Notes: generated from the letters alone by a model not told the origin. Positions 9,023-17,565 are shown, counted from the first letter of the stretch. The stretch: DNA of 64,000 nucleotides from Candidatus Aminicenantota bacterium (GCA_017999365.1 JAGNLW010000001.1:194239-258238); one strand, 5' to 3'. Numbers and translations: made by a program.

Positions 9023-9859
9023 ATGACGCGTGTCGCCGTTCCGGTCCTCTTGGCGCTGGCCCTCGCGGCCGGCGCCCTGCCGCTGTCCGCCCAGTTCCTG
9101 CCCGAAGAGACCGCCGCGCGCCCGGCCCTGGAGGAATTCCTCATGACGGCCGAGATCGTGGCTTCGGAGCCCATCGGCGAGGGCGTGACCAAGCCCTTCA
9201 AGCTGACCCTGGTCAAGGACGGCGTCACCCGCAAGGCCGCCTGGAAGAACCCGAGCGGCGAGCAGCTCGGCTTCCTCGAGGGCTGGCAATACGAGCTGGC
9301 CGCCTACCGCCTGGACAAGCTGCTCGGGCTGAACATGGTCCCGCCGGCCGTCGAACGGGAGTTCCAGGGCCGGCGCGGCGCCCTCGTCCTCTGGGCCGAC
9401 AACAAGTGCAGCCTGCTCGAGCTCGTCGAGGACGGCATCGTCATCCCCCCGGAGGCCGTCGAGCGGACCGAGAAGATGAAATGGCTCATCCGGGCCTGGG
9501 ACTCGCTCATCGCCAATGAGGACCGGACCCAGCAGAACATCCTCTACACCGAGGACTGGCGGACGATCGCCTTCGACCACTCGCGGGCCTTCCGCTCGAC
9601 GAAGGAGTTCTGCGAGCGGCTGATGTTCGGCCGGAACGGCCTCAAGGTGTCCGCCCAGGGCGCGCCCTGGCTCTTCCGGCGCCTGCCCCGGTCCTTCGTC
9701 GACCGGCTCCGGGCCCTGACCTTCGAGGACGTCAAGGCCGCCGTCGGGCCGACCCTCAAGGACAAGGAGATCCGGGCCGTCATCTCCCGCCGCCAGCTCC
9801 TGCTCGACGAGATCGGGCTCATGATCAAGGAGCAGGGCGAGGACAAGGTGCTCTATTGA
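9023..9859 (+). CDS. Exported FAM20-like kinase-fold protein, first paralogue
   Basis: 278 residues with a clear signal peptide (cut probably after LSAQ, residue 24). The layout follows secreted FAM20C-type kinases: a candidate ATP Lys75 in AAWKNP, then Glu91 in ELAAYRLDKLLGLNMVPP, which closely mirrors the FAM20 EIAAFHLDR...VPP block. Next come the catalytic loop IANEDRTQQN (Asp167, Asn172) and FDHSRAF (Asp185) as the metal-binding Asp. The usual His after DR is Thr169, a possible weakening. The protein ends in GEDKVLY. It is preceded by AAGGAG and followed by its paralogue with a four-base overlap. A phosphotransferase acting outside the cytoplasm is the best guess; a HipA/PI3K-like relative is the alternative. 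The substrate is unknown. Confidence 0.7.
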   Translation: MTRVAVPVLLALALAAGALPLSAQFLPEETAARPALEEFLMTAEIVASEPIGEGVTKPFKLTLVKDGVTRKAAWKNPSGEQLGFLEGWQYELAAYRLDKLLGLNMVPPAVEREFQGRRGALVLWADNKCSLLELVEDGIVIPPEAVERTEKMKWLIRAWDSLIANEDRTQQNILYTEDWRTIAFDHSRAFRSTKEFCERLMFGRNGLKVSAQGAPWLFRRLPRSFVDRLRALTFEDVKAAVGPTLKDKEIRAVISRRQLLLDEIGLMIKEQGEDKVLY

Positions 9860-10719
9860 GAACCCTCAGATCCCTCGTTCCCGTCGGCCTGGCTTTGGCC
9901 CTGTCGGCCGCCCTGTCGGGCGCCGGCGCGGACCCTTCGCCCCGGCCCGCCCCCGCCGGCCAGTTCACGTCCGCCGAGCTGGCCCAGCGCGAGGCGTGGG
10001 AGGATTTCCTGCGCACGGCCGAGGTCGTCTCCTCGCGGCAGCTCTCCGGCTCCCAGGCGGTCACCTCGCCCTGGGTCCTGACGCTCCAGAAGGGCGACGT
10101 CACCCACCGGGCCCTGTGGAAGAACCCCCAGGGCCGCCTCGGCGGGTACTGGGAGGGCTGGACCTACGAGGTCGCGGCCTACCTGCTCGACAAGCACCTG
10201 GGCCTGGGCATGGTCCCGCCGACCGTCGAGCGCGTCTTCCGCGACGAGAAGGGCTCCTGCCAGTTCTGGATCGACGACAGCATGTCGCTGCGCGAGCGCG
10301 ACGAGAAGCGGATCAAGATGCCGCTCATCAAGGTCTTCGGCTGGAACCGGGCCACCTACCTGCAGCGGCTCTGGGACAATCTCATCGCCAACGAGGACCG
10401 GCACGCCAACCAGATCCTCATCACGCCCGACTGGCGGATGGTCCTCATCGACCACTCCCGGTCCTTCCGGACCTCGGGCCGGTTCACCAAGACCCTCCTC
10501 TATTCGGCCCGCTCCCCGGACGGGCCGAAGCTCATGAGCGAGCTGCCGCGGGCCGTGGTCGAGCGGGTCAAGGCCCTCGACCTCGAGACCGTGCGGGCCG
10601 TGGCCGGCAAGTACCTGTCCGAGGCCGAGGCGCGGGCCGTGATCATCCGCCGCGACCTCGTCCTGCAGGAGATCGACCGTATCATCCGGACCAACGGGGA
10701 GGACAAGGTCCTGTACTGA
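9856..10719 (+). CDS. Exported FAM20-like kinase-fold protein, second paralogue
   Basis: 287 residues, signal peptide up to about residue 25. It carries the more complete motif set: Lys89 in ALWKNP, Glu105 in EVAAYLLDKHLGLGMVPP, catalytic loop IANEDRHANQ (Asp181, His183, Asn185) and IDHSRSF (Asp199). Compared with human FAM20C, NMDRH and LDNGRGF occupy the matching places. The C-terminus NGEDKVLY is shared with both paralogues in the operon and may be an interaction tag. It starts at TTG inside the previous stop (TTGA overlap), so translation is coupled. The stop abuts that of the convergent RsbW-like gene with no spacer. This member is the best candidate for an active kinase; whether it phosphorylates protein, sugar or lipid is open. 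Confidence 0.72.
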   Translation: MRTLRSLVPVGLALALSAALSGAGADPSPRPAPAGQFTSAELAQREAWEDFLRTAEVVSSRQLSGSQAVTSPWVLTLQKGDVTHRALWKNPQGRLGGYWEGWTYEVAAYLLDKHLGLGMVPPTVERVFRDEKGSCQFWIDDSMSLRERDEKRIKMPLIKVFGWNRATYLQRLWDNLIANEDRHANQILITPDWRMVLIDHSRSFRTSGRFTKTLLYSARSPDGPKLMSELPRAVVERVKALDLETVRAVAGKYLSEAEARAVIIRRDLVLQEIDRIIRTNGEDKVLY

Positions 10720-11139
10720 TCAGAGGGCCTTGCGCAGGGTCAGGACGTTCCGGCCCCGGGAACGGCGGTAGGACAGGCCGTCCATGAGCGTCTTGTAGAA
10801 GTAGACCCCCAATCCGCCCGGCGTGCCGCAGCGCAGCTTGAGCCGGAGGTCGGGGTCCTTTTTGCGGACCGGATCGAAAGGGGCGCCCTGGTCGCAGACC
10901 TCGATGAAGAGGTCCCCGCCGTCCCTCCAGACCCGCACGGTCATCTCGCCGGGCCGCCCTTCGGGGTAGGCGTAGAGGGCGATGTTGACGCAGATCTCGT
11001 GGAGCGAGAGCTCGATCTTGACCCGGTCCTCCTCCCCGAGGCCCAGGGCGGCGACGTAGTCGTGGATGAAGGCCCGGACCTGGGGGACCTGGCCGAGCTC
11101 GGCCGGGACCGTGATCTCCCGGACGTCCTGTCGCGTCAC
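10720..11139 (-). CDS. RsbW-like serine kinase / HATPase anti-sigma factor
   Basis: 139 residues of a GHKL ATPase domain (HATPase_c_2). Visible are the N-box ELSLHEICVNIALYA (Asn for Mg binding), the G1 box EVCDQGAPFDP and GGLGVYF as the G2 glycine loop. In partner-switching systems such kinases bind a sigma factor or effector and phosphorylate a STAS-domain antagonist. The STAS protein at 15453, the first gene of this minus-strand operon, is the obvious partner, and the PP2C protein just upstream would reverse the modification. Start is GTG at 11139 with a GGAGG-rich leader. No sigma factor is encoded in the operon, so the final target is unknown. Confidence 0.85.
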   Translation of the reverse strand: MTRQDVREITVPAELGQVPQVRAFIHDYVAALGLGEEDRVKIELSLHEICVNIALYAYPEGRPGEMTVRVWRDGGDLFIEVCDQGAPFDPVRKKDPDLRLKLRCGTPGGLGVYFYKTLMDGLSYRRSRGRNVLTLRKAL

Positions 11140-11161
11140 CTCGGCCTCCCCCGTCCCCCGC

Positions 11162-12841
11162 TCAGGGCTTGCGCTTGACCACGACCAGGGTCATATCGTC
11201 CCCGGCCTCGGTGCAGCCGCTGAAGCCGAAGACGTCCTCGAAGACACGCTCCATGATCTCCCGGGCCGGGCTCGCGGCCAGGTCCCGGACCCGCCGCTCC
11301 AGGCGGTCTTCGCCGTACTCCTCCTTCTCCTCCTTGCGGCTCTCGACGATGCCGTCCGTGTAGAGGCAGACGACGTCGCCCGGGGCCAGGGCGGCCGTCC
11401 GCTGGCCGTACTCCTGGGCCGGGAACATCCCCAGCGGCAGGCCCGTGGCCTCGAGGGGCCGGACCGGGCCCTCGCGCCCGACGAGCAGGGGCGGATTGTG
11501 GCCGGCGTTGACGTAGGCCAGCTCGTGGGTCCGGCGGTCGAGGATGCCCAGGAAGAAGGTGATGAAGCAGTGGCTGTCGGAGCTGGTGTAGATGAACTCG
11601 TTCAGCCCGGCCGTCAGCTCGCCGAGGTCGAAACGCTCGGGGAACTTCTCGTGCAGGGCGCCCCGCAGGTTGGCCATGAGCAGGGACGCGCTGGCCCCGA
11701 CGCCGGAGACGTCGGCGATGATCAGGCCCAGGCGGTCGGCGTCGATGGGGATGAAGTCGTAGTAGTCGCCGCCGACGTGGCGGCAGGCCCGGGCGCTGCC
11801 GGTGATGTCGTAGGGCTCGAAGGCCGGGTCCTTGCGCGGCAGGAAGCTCTTCTGGATCTCGGCGGCCAGGACCATGTCGCGGCGGATACGGTCGGCCTCG
11901 CGCTGGATCTCGATGAGGCGGGCGTTCTCGATCTTGTTGGCGGCCAGGTTGGCCAGCAGGGTCAGGAGGCGCAGGTCGTTCTCCGTGAACTGCTCGAGCA
12001 GCGAGGCCCGGTCGCAGTAGATGAGGCCGATGATGTCGTCGTTGTAGGCCAGCGGCACGCACATGGCCGAGTGGATCTGGGCCTGGACGACGCTGGCCTG
12101 GGCCTTGAGGGCGTCGTCGGCCTGGATGTCCGAGATGAGGATGGACGAGCGCCGCTCCTGGGCCGTGCGGACGATGGTCTGGCTGACAAAGATGCTCTGG
12201 GTCCGCAGGGCCCCGCTCTGGACGCGGACGACCTTGGGCTCGAAGGTCCCGGTCTCGGCGTTCTTCAGCATCAGGACGGCCCGGTCCATGGGCAGGTGCT
12301 GGATGAGGACGTCCATGATGTGGTCGAAGAGCTTGTCGAGGGGCATGTGGAAGATGAGGGCCTGGCTGACCTCGCTGATGACGGCGATGATGCGCTGGTC
12401 CTGCTGGAAGCGCTCCAGGTCGAGCCCCCCGCCGGGGGTCTTCATGGCCGCCGCGGCCGCGGCCGGTTTCTTCAGCAGGTCCTTGACCTCGATGATGGTA
12501 TTGGAGCTGTGGGAGAAGGTCGTCCCCTCGACCCAGGTGACCCGGGACTCGAGGTCGCGGTCGAAGAACAGGCTGGTCGAGCCGATGAGGATCTCGTCGC
12601 CGCGGGCCAGGTCGATCTCCCCGCTGACCCGGCGTCCGTTGACGAAGGTGCCGTTCTTGCTGCCCTGGTCGACGAGGGCGAAGCCGCGCTCGGTCGGGAC
12701 GACGACGGCGTGCAGCCCGGAGCTGTACTGGTCGGACAGGACGATGTCGTTGGACGCCGACCGGCCGATCGTCACCCGGCGCGCCGACAGGGGGTAGGTC
12801 GAGGGCTCCCCTCCCTTGGGGTAGATGTACAGGTTGGCCAT
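11162..12841 (-). CDS. FHA-GAF-SpoIIE/PP2C serine phosphatase (RsbU-like)
   Basis: 559 residues. The N-terminal FHA domain (residues 1-95) has GRSASNDIVL, SGLHAVV and GSKNGTFVNG, the phosphothreonine-binding loops. A GAF sensor follows (about 150-310; LIFHMPLDKLFDHIMDVL to the end of LLANLAANKIENARL). The PP2C/SpoIIE phosphatase is at 325-559, with HVGGDYYDF, LIIADVSGVGASASLLM and LYTDGIVESR, which supply the metal-binding Asp residues. It would dephosphorylate the STAS partner in response to a ligand or phosphoprotein. ATG at 12841 was chosen because GGGAG lies six bases upstream; an in-frame ATG at 12862 lacks this. The FHA domain could link it to a threonine kinase. Confidence 0.87.
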   Translation of the reverse strand: MANLYIYPKGGEPSTYPLSARRVTIGRSASNDIVLSDQYSSGLHAVVVPTERGFALVDQGSKNGTFVNGRRVSGEIDLARGDEILIGSTSLFFDRDLESRVTWVEGTTFSHSSNTIIEVKDLLKKPAAAAAAMKTPGGGLDLERFQQDQRIIAVISEVSQALIFHMPLDKLFDHIMDVLIQHLPMDRAVLMLKNAETGTFEPKVVRVQSGALRTQSIFVSQTIVRTAQERRSSILISDIQADDALKAQASVVQAQIHSAMCVPLAYNDDIIGLIYCDRASLLEQFTENDLRLLTLLANLAANKIENARLIEIQREADRIRRDMVLAAEIQKSFLPRKDPAFEPYDITGSARACRHVGGDYYDFIPIDADRLGLIIADVSGVGASASLLMANLRGALHEKFPERFDLGELTAGLNEFIYTSSDSHCFITFFLGILDRRTHELAYVNAGHNPPLLVGREGPVRPLEATGLPLGMFPAQEYGQRTAALAPGDVVCLYTDGIVESRKEEKEEYGEDRLERRVRDLAASPAREIMERVFEDVFGFSGCTEAGDDMTLVVVKRKP

Positions 12842-12880
12842 GGGCACTCCCTCTCCCGCCATTCTAGTCGACGCTCCGGG

Positions 12881-15424
12881 TCATTTCAACCTCAGGGCCC
12901 GGCGCAGGCGGTCGGCCCGCTCCCCGGGCGTGAGCTCCTCGATGAGCGGCAGGAGCAGCGCCTTGAGCTCCCGGTCGAGCATGGTGTCCAGGTGCTCGAG
13001 GGCGTAGTCGGTCGACCGGGCCGTGCCGCGCTGGATGTTCTGGTAGATGCGGACGACGTCATCGGCCGGATGGAGGAGGGTCAGGAGGTCGAAGACGCGC
13101 TTGAGCCGCAGGCTCAGGGCCCCCTCCGACACCGCCCCGTCCGCGTCCCCGGCGAGGGCCAGGCCGCCGCAGGCCCGGACGAGATGGACGAGCTCGGGCC
13201 GGACGTCCTTGGCCCGGAAGCGGACGTCGGGCCGCTCGGCCCGGAGCTTGCAGAGGGCGTCGACGAGGGCCTGCTCCATGCTTTCGTCGCGGCGGGCCAG
13301 TTCGGCCAGCAGGAGGTCGGCGGCGCGCTGCGTGCCGACGAGGGCCAGGACCTCGGGGACGGCCCGGCGGACCTCGGGCGGCAGGGCGGCGTCGCGCATG
13401 GCGGGGGCCAGGACGTCGACGGCGCCGGGACCGTAGGCGGCCAGGGCGGTTTGGGCCTCGGCCCGGGTCATGGGGCTCCCCAGCTGGGCCAGGATGAGCG
13501 GGACGTGCTCGGGACGGCGGTGGACGGCGGCGCTCTCCAGGGCGTAAAGGACGACCTCCGAGAAGGGATCGCCGATGAGGCGTCCCAGGGCCTCCAGGAC
13601 CGGCGGGCCCGGGAGCATCCGGCCGATGAGCTTGGCCGCTTCGATGCGGTCGGCCAGGGACGGCGAGACGGAAAGCTTCCCGAGGCGGCTGGCCATGATC
13701 TCCTGGTACTCCGGCAGGAGGAAGATGAGGTCGATCTCGCGGCGGACCTCGGGATCGTCGAGGACGTCCCCGATGCCCGGGAACAGGCCGGCCCCGCCGA
13801 CGTCGAGCAGGGAGTCCAGGCCGCGGGCCTTGATCTCGTCGCGCTTGATGCCGAGCAGCTCCTTGAGGTCGGGCGTCAGCTCGCTGCGGCTGACCAGGTC
13901 GAAGACGTTCATGAGGTAGACGGCCGAGCCGATCTCCCGGCTGCGGATGGTGTCGAAGACCTTGCGGGTCCGGTCGACGTCGACCTTTTCGCGGATGGCC
14001 TCGCCGGCGGGTTGCCACTTGCGTCCCTGCTTGAGGTGCTCGGGGTAGCGCCGGTAGACGAGCCGGGTCAGGACGAGCCAGAGGGCGACGAAGACGAGGA
14101 CGAGCAGGCCGATCTCCCGGGCCTGGGCCAGCGGCCCGTCGGTCCGGTAGGCGAAGCTGCGGACATGGAAGAGGACCAGGAACAGGGCCGCCCCGAGCCC
14201 CGTGGCGAACTTGTTGACGAACATGTCGATGAAGATCTTGGCCTTGAACTTGACTTCCTCCGGGACGGGGACGTAGAGGAGCTCGCGCACGGACTGGGTC
14301 AGGGTGTTGTCGAAGACCTTGTCGGCGCCGCGGGCGGCCATGGCCCAGCCGAGCATGAGCCCGGCCGGGATGAGGAAGACCGCGCTCGAGACGAGGGCCA
14401 GGGCGGCCGGGGCCAGCGAAATGGCCCAGCGGATGCCCGAGGATTTGAGGACCCCCTTGGTCGTGACGAGGTGGAAGAGGGTGGCCGCCCCGAGGACGAC
14501 CAGGAAGAAGACGGCGATGAAGGCCGTCCGGTCGTCGCGGTCGGGGTAGGCGCTGGCAACGATGGTCTTGAACTGGTAGTTGACGAGCGTCCCGGCGGTG
14601 ACGGCCGCGCCGATCATGGCCGCCAGCTCCAGGAGGTAGCCGTTCCGGCGCACGGCCCGGAAGCTCTCCAGGTAGCCGACCCGGGCGGACGGGGCCAGGC
14701 GCGTGTCGCCGGCGGAGGCGTCGACTTTCATCTGGCCCGAATAGACGAGGTTGACCGCGACCAGGGCCGGCACGAGCAGGAAGGGGCAGACGAGGAGGAG
14801 GTTCTCGGCCCGGACGACGCGGGCCACGGTCATGAGCGCGGCCAGGGCCGATCCGGCGATGCCGCCGCCCAGGCCGCCCATGACGAAGAGCCCGACCAGG
14901 CGCTTGGCCTGGTGGGGGTGGAAGACGTCGTTGACGGCGATCCAGAACTGGGTCACGCCCATGGCGATGAACACGTCGGCCCAGAAGCAGAAGGCGATGA
15001 CGAAGGCCGGGAACTCGTAGGTGATGGCCGACCGCAGCCAGAGCATGAACAGGACGGCCGTCGAGTCGGCCACGGGCGACTGGACCTGGCCGGTGCGGTG
15101 GATGTCGAAGATGTACCAGAAGACGAGCAGGCTGGCGATGAAGAAGACGATGGAGGCCGTCAGGTAGGTCCGCCGCGGCAGCCGGTCGAGAAAGCGGGCG
15201 TTGACGGCCACGACGAAGCCGATGAGCATGGCCGTGGCCAGCTCGGCGTACGGCCACCAGGCCGGCTGGGCCCCGATGAGCAGGCTTTCCTTGACCGGTT
15301 TGACGACGTAGAAGACGGCCGTGAGCAGGAAGAAGTAGCCCGTCAGGGCCAGGGCCGAGCGGTACTCGCGGCCCCGGACGTCGCCGTGGCGCCTGAGGAA
15401 CCGTTCGAGCCGGCCGTCGGGCAC
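12881..15424 (-). CDS. ATP/ADP-translocase-like membrane protein with C-terminal HEAT repeats
   Basis: 847 residues. The N-terminal ~430 residues are a polytopic NTT/Tlc-family carrier: the first helix is followed by FYVVKPVKESLLIG, and DNTLTQSVRELLYVPVPEEVKFKAKIFIDMF matches the conserved charged loop of Tlc carriers. After a linker, residues about 560-780 are helical HEAT-like repeats, for example VLEALGRLIGDPFSEVVLYALES and further ALAAYGPGAVDVL units. Carrier-HEAT fusions are known from bacteria but their transport activity is untested as far as I know. GTG at 15424 follows AGGGGGA. It sits between the STAS and PP2C genes, which suggests membrane-linked regulation of partner switching rather than nutrient uptake. 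Confidence 0.82.
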   Translation of the reverse strand: MPDGRLERFLRRHGDVRGREYRSALALTGYFFLLTAVFYVVKPVKESLLIGAQPAWWPYAELATAMLIGFVVAVNARFLDRLPRRTYLTASIVFFIASLLVFWYIFDIHRTGQVQSPVADSTAVLFMLWLRSAITYEFPAFVIAFCFWADVFIAMGVTQFWIAVNDVFHPHQAKRLVGLFVMGGLGGGIAGSALAALMTVARVVRAENLLLVCPFLLVPALVAVNLVYSGQMKVDASAGDTRLAPSARVGYLESFRAVRRNGYLLELAAMIGAAVTAGTLVNYQFKTIVASAYPDRDDRTAFIAVFFLVVLGAATLFHLVTTKGVLKSSGIRWAISLAPAALALVSSAVFLIPAGLMLGWAMAARGADKVFDNTLTQSVRELLYVPVPEEVKFKAKIFIDMFVNKFATGLGAALFLVLFHVRSFAYRTDGPLAQAREIGLLVLVFVALWLVLTRLVYRRYPEHLKQGRKWQPAGEAIREKVDVDRTRKVFDTIRSREIGSAVYLMNVFDLVSRSELTPDLKELLGIKRDEIKARGLDSLLDVGGAGLFPGIGDVLDDPEVRREIDLIFLLPEYQEIMASRLGKLSVSPSLADRIEAAKLIGRMLPGPPVLEALGRLIGDPFSEVVLYALESAAVHRRPEHVPLILAQLGSPMTRAEAQTALAAYGPGAVDVLAPAMRDAALPPEVRRAVPEVLALVGTQRAADLLLAELARRDESMEQALVDALCKLRAERPDVRFRAKDVRPELVHLVRACGGLALAGDADGAVSEGALSLRLKRVFDLLTLLHPADDVVRIYQNIQRGTARSTDYALEHLDTMLDRELKALLLPLIEELTPGERADRLRRALRLK

Positions 15425-15452
15425 GGGATCCCCCTGTCAACCGGCCGCGCGG

Positions 15453-15812
15453 TCAGCCCTTCCCGAAGCTGTCCAGGGCGGCTTCGCAGCTCTCGTGGAT
15501 GTCGAGGACGGTGACGAGCCGCGTGATCTCGAAGATGATGCGCAGCTTCTCGGAAATGCGGCAGAGCTTGAAGCTGCCGCCGAGGTCCTGGATCGATTTG
15601 TAACTGGCCAGGATCTCCCCCACCCCGAAGCTGTCGATGAAGCCGACGCCGGCGAGGTTGAGCACGACCTGGCGGCGGCCGCGCTCGAGCTGGGATTGGA
15701 CCAGGCCGTAGAGGCTGATCTGGGGCGTGTCGGAGCGGCGGATCTCGCCGTCGACGTCGAGGACGACGACGCCGTCGACCTCGCGGGTCTTGATGGTCAG
15801 GGGCGTCATCAT
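15453..15812 (-). CDS. STAS-domain anti-sigma-factor antagonist (RsbV/SpoIIAA-like)
   Basis: About 119 residues, a single STAS domain: VVVLDVDGEIRR at the start, then VVLNLAGVGFIDSFGVGEILASYK. The Ser of the DSFG motif is the usual phosphorylation site for an RsbW-type kinase, and such a kinase is the last gene of this operon. The C-terminal LVTVLDIHESCEAALDSFG is typical of the domain. There is no Shine-Dalgarno; the promoter -10 lies about ten bases before the paired ATG codons (15812 and 15809), so the message is probably leaderless and the exact start is uncertain. An in-frame TTG at 15851 lies inside the -35 box and is unlikely to be used. Confidence 0.85.
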   Translation of the reverse strand: MMTPLTIKTREVDGVVVLDVDGEIRRSDTPQISLYGLVQSQLERGRRQVVLNLAGVGFIDSFGVGEILASYKSIQDLGGSFKLCRISEKLRIIFEITRLVTVLDIHESCEAALDSFGKG

Positions 15813-15822
15813 CACGCTAGAG

Positions 15823-15851
15823 TGTTTACCAGATGCCCGCCGCAAAGTCAA
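15823..15851 (-). promoter_or_regulatory. Promoter of the STAS/carrier/PP2C/RsbW operon
   Basis: Minus-strand TTGACT (15851-15846), 17-base spacer, TAAACA (15828-15823). The predicted start of transcription is within about five bases of the ATG at 15812. Confidence 0.55.
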
Positions 15852-15859
15852 TCGGCCTG

Positions 15860-15868
15860 TGCTAGAAT
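15860..15868 (+). promoter_or_regulatory. Extended -10 promoter of the tautomerase gene
   Basis: TG-C-TAGAAT reads as an extended -10 box 21 bases before the ATG; the -35 region is poor. AAAGGAG follows as the ribosome site. It is divergent from the STAS operon promoter. Confidence 0.5.
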
Positions 15869-15889
15869 GGCCGGCGAAAGGAGCCGGAC

Positions 15890-16084
15890 ATGCCCCTCGT
15901 CGAGATCCATCTCATCGAAGGCCGGACGGACGAGCAGAAGAAGGCCCTGCTCTCGGCCGTCACGGCCGCCGTGCACGAGTCGATCGGCGCCCCGCTCGAG
16001 ACCATCCGGGTCTGGGTCCAGGAGTTCTCCCCGAAGGAATACATGGCCGCCGGCGTCCTGGCCGCGGAAAAGAAGAAGCCCTAG
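15890..16084 (+). CDS. 4-oxalocrotonate tautomerase family protein
   Basis: 64 residues beginning MPLVEIHLIEGRT, so Pro1 becomes the catalytic base after removal of Met, as in all small tautomerases. It is a typical single beta-alpha-beta unit that would assemble as a hexamer and isomerise 2-hydroxymuconate-like enols. The basic KKKP tail is slightly longer than usual. Strong AAAGGAG ribosome site. No aromatic meta-cleavage genes are nearby, so the physiological substrate is unclear. Its TAG stop lies in a CTAG palindrome that also supplies the stop of the convergent permease. Confidence 0.88.
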   Translation: MPLVEIHLIEGRTDEQKKALLSAVTAAVHESIGAPLETIRVWVQEFSPKEYMAAGVLAAEKKKP

Positions 16085-17565
16085 CCCCCGGCCGCGAGCT
16101 TCCGGCGCAGGAAGTAGACCGGGATGCCCAGCAGGACGATGAGCAGCCCGGGGAAGGTGTTCCGCGTCTTGAAGATCAGCAGGTCGACGGCGATGGCCGC
16201 GGCGGCCAGGATGTAGATCGCCGGCACGACCGGATAGCCCCAGGCCCTGTACGGCCGCTCCCAGTCCGGCCGCTTCTTCCTCAGGATGAAGATGGCCGAG
16301 ACGACCAGGACGAAGAAGATCAGCACGGCGAAGATGACGTAGTCCAGGAGGTCGCTGTAGGTCCCGCTCAGGCACAGGAGCGAAGCCCAGACGCCCTGGA
16401 CGACGAGGGCCGGGCCGGGCACGGCCTTGCGGTTGAGCCGTCCCGCGGCCTTGAAGAACAGCCCGTCCTTGGCCATGGCATAATAGACCCGGGCCCCGGA
16501 CAGGATGAGCCCGTTGTTGCAGCCGAAGGTCGAGATCATGATCAGGACGGCCATGATGACGGCCGCGGCCGGGCCGAAGATCATCCCGGCCGCCGCGGTC
16601 CCGACCCGGTCGAACTGCGCGAACTGGATGCCGCGGCCGAAAGCGTCGGCCGCGCCGGGGTCGCCCTGGACGGGCAGGATGGCGATGTAGGCCAGGTTGG
16701 CCAGGAAGTACAGGAAGACGACCGAGCCCGCCCCCAGCACGAGGCTGAGGGGGATGTTCTTGCGGGGGTTCTTGACCTCCCCGGCGATGTAGGTCACGGT
16801 GTACCACTCGTCCGAGGCGAACAGCGACCCGACCATGGCCGCGCCGACGGCCGCGAGGAGCATCAGGCCGGACAAGGGTTCGACGGACAGGATCTGGCCG
16901 TTGGCCATGTGCGTCCAGCTGGCCTTCCAGAACACGGCCCAATTGGCCTTGATGGCCGCGGCGTTGGCACCGACGAAGAAGCCTAGCAGGATGAGCCCGG
17001 ACAGGGCCACGGTCTTGGTCACCGTGAACAGCCCCTGGATGGTCTTGCCCGTCCGCAGGCCGCGCATGTTGAGCCAGGTCAGCATGACGATGCTGGCGAT
17101 GGCCAGGACCTGGGCGGCCGAGATCTTCAGCCCCAGGACCGTGGCCAGGATGTGCTTCTCGCCGAACCAGGGGACGAGCAGGCCGGTGAACTTGGCGAAG
17201 GCGACGCCGACGGCGGCGATGGTCCCGGTCTGGATGACCAGGAAGGTCGTCCAGCCGTAGAGGAACCCGACCAGGGGGTGGTAGGCCTCGCGGAGGTAGA
17301 CGTAGAGGCCGCCGGCGTGGGGCATCATGCCGGCCAGCTCGCCGTAGCTCAGGGCGCCGATGACGGTCAGGGCGCCCGTGACGAGCCAGACGACGAGCAG
17401 CAGGCCGGGCGAGCCGACCGTGCGGGCGATGTCGGCGCTGACGATGAAGATCCCGGAGCCGATCATGGCCCCCATGACGATCATCATGGCGTCGAACAGG
17501 GACATCTCGCGCTTGAAGCCGGATGCTTCGGCGGCGGGCGCGGTCGCCGGGACAGAGGCGTTCAT
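16081..17565 (-). CDS. APC-family amino acid permease
   Basis: 494 residues, about 12 transmembrane helices. The first helix carries the APC substrate motif MGAMIGSGIFIVS, and the loop SYGELAGMMPHAGGLYVYLREAYHP is characteristic of the amino acid/polyamine/organocation superfamily. A conserved GEVKNPRKNIP loop follows helix six. It resembles LAT/AdiC-type exchangers. ATG at 17565 with GGAGGAG upstream. It follows the CAT-type permease by 20 bases, so the pair is probably one transcript importing or exchanging amino acids or amines. The specific substrate cannot be read from the sequence. Confidence 0.88.
   Translation of the reverse strand: MNASVPATAPAAEASGFKREMSLFDAMMIVMGAMIGSGIFIVSADIARTVGSPGLLLVVWLVTGALTVIGALSYGELAGMMPHAGGLYVYLREAYHPLVGFLYGWTTFLVIQTGTIAAVGVAFAKFTGLLVPWFGEKHILATVLGLKISAAQVLAIASIVMLTWLNMRGLRTGKTIQGLFTVTKTVALSGLILLGFFVGANAAAIKANWAVFWKASWTHMANGQILSVEPLSGLMLLAAVGAAMVGSLFASDEWYTVTYIAGEVKNPRKNIPLSLVLGAGSVVFLYFLANLAYIAILPVQGDPGAADAFGRGIQFAQFDRVGTAAAGMIFGPAAAVIMAVLIMISTFGCNNGLILSGARVYYAMAKDGLFFKAAGRLNRKAVPGPALVVQGVWASLLCLSGTYSDLLDYVIFAVLIFFVLVVSAIFILRKKRPDWERPYRAWGYPVVPAIYILAAAAIAVDLLIFKTRNTFPGLLIVLLGIPVYFLRRKLAAGG

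Noticed and set aside
11066..15514. Plus-strand open frame of 1482 codons
   Set aside because: It is antisense to the RsbW, FHA-PP2C, carrier-HEAT and STAS genes, has a monotonous G/D/E/Q/L/V composition and no domain. It is a GC-driven shadow.
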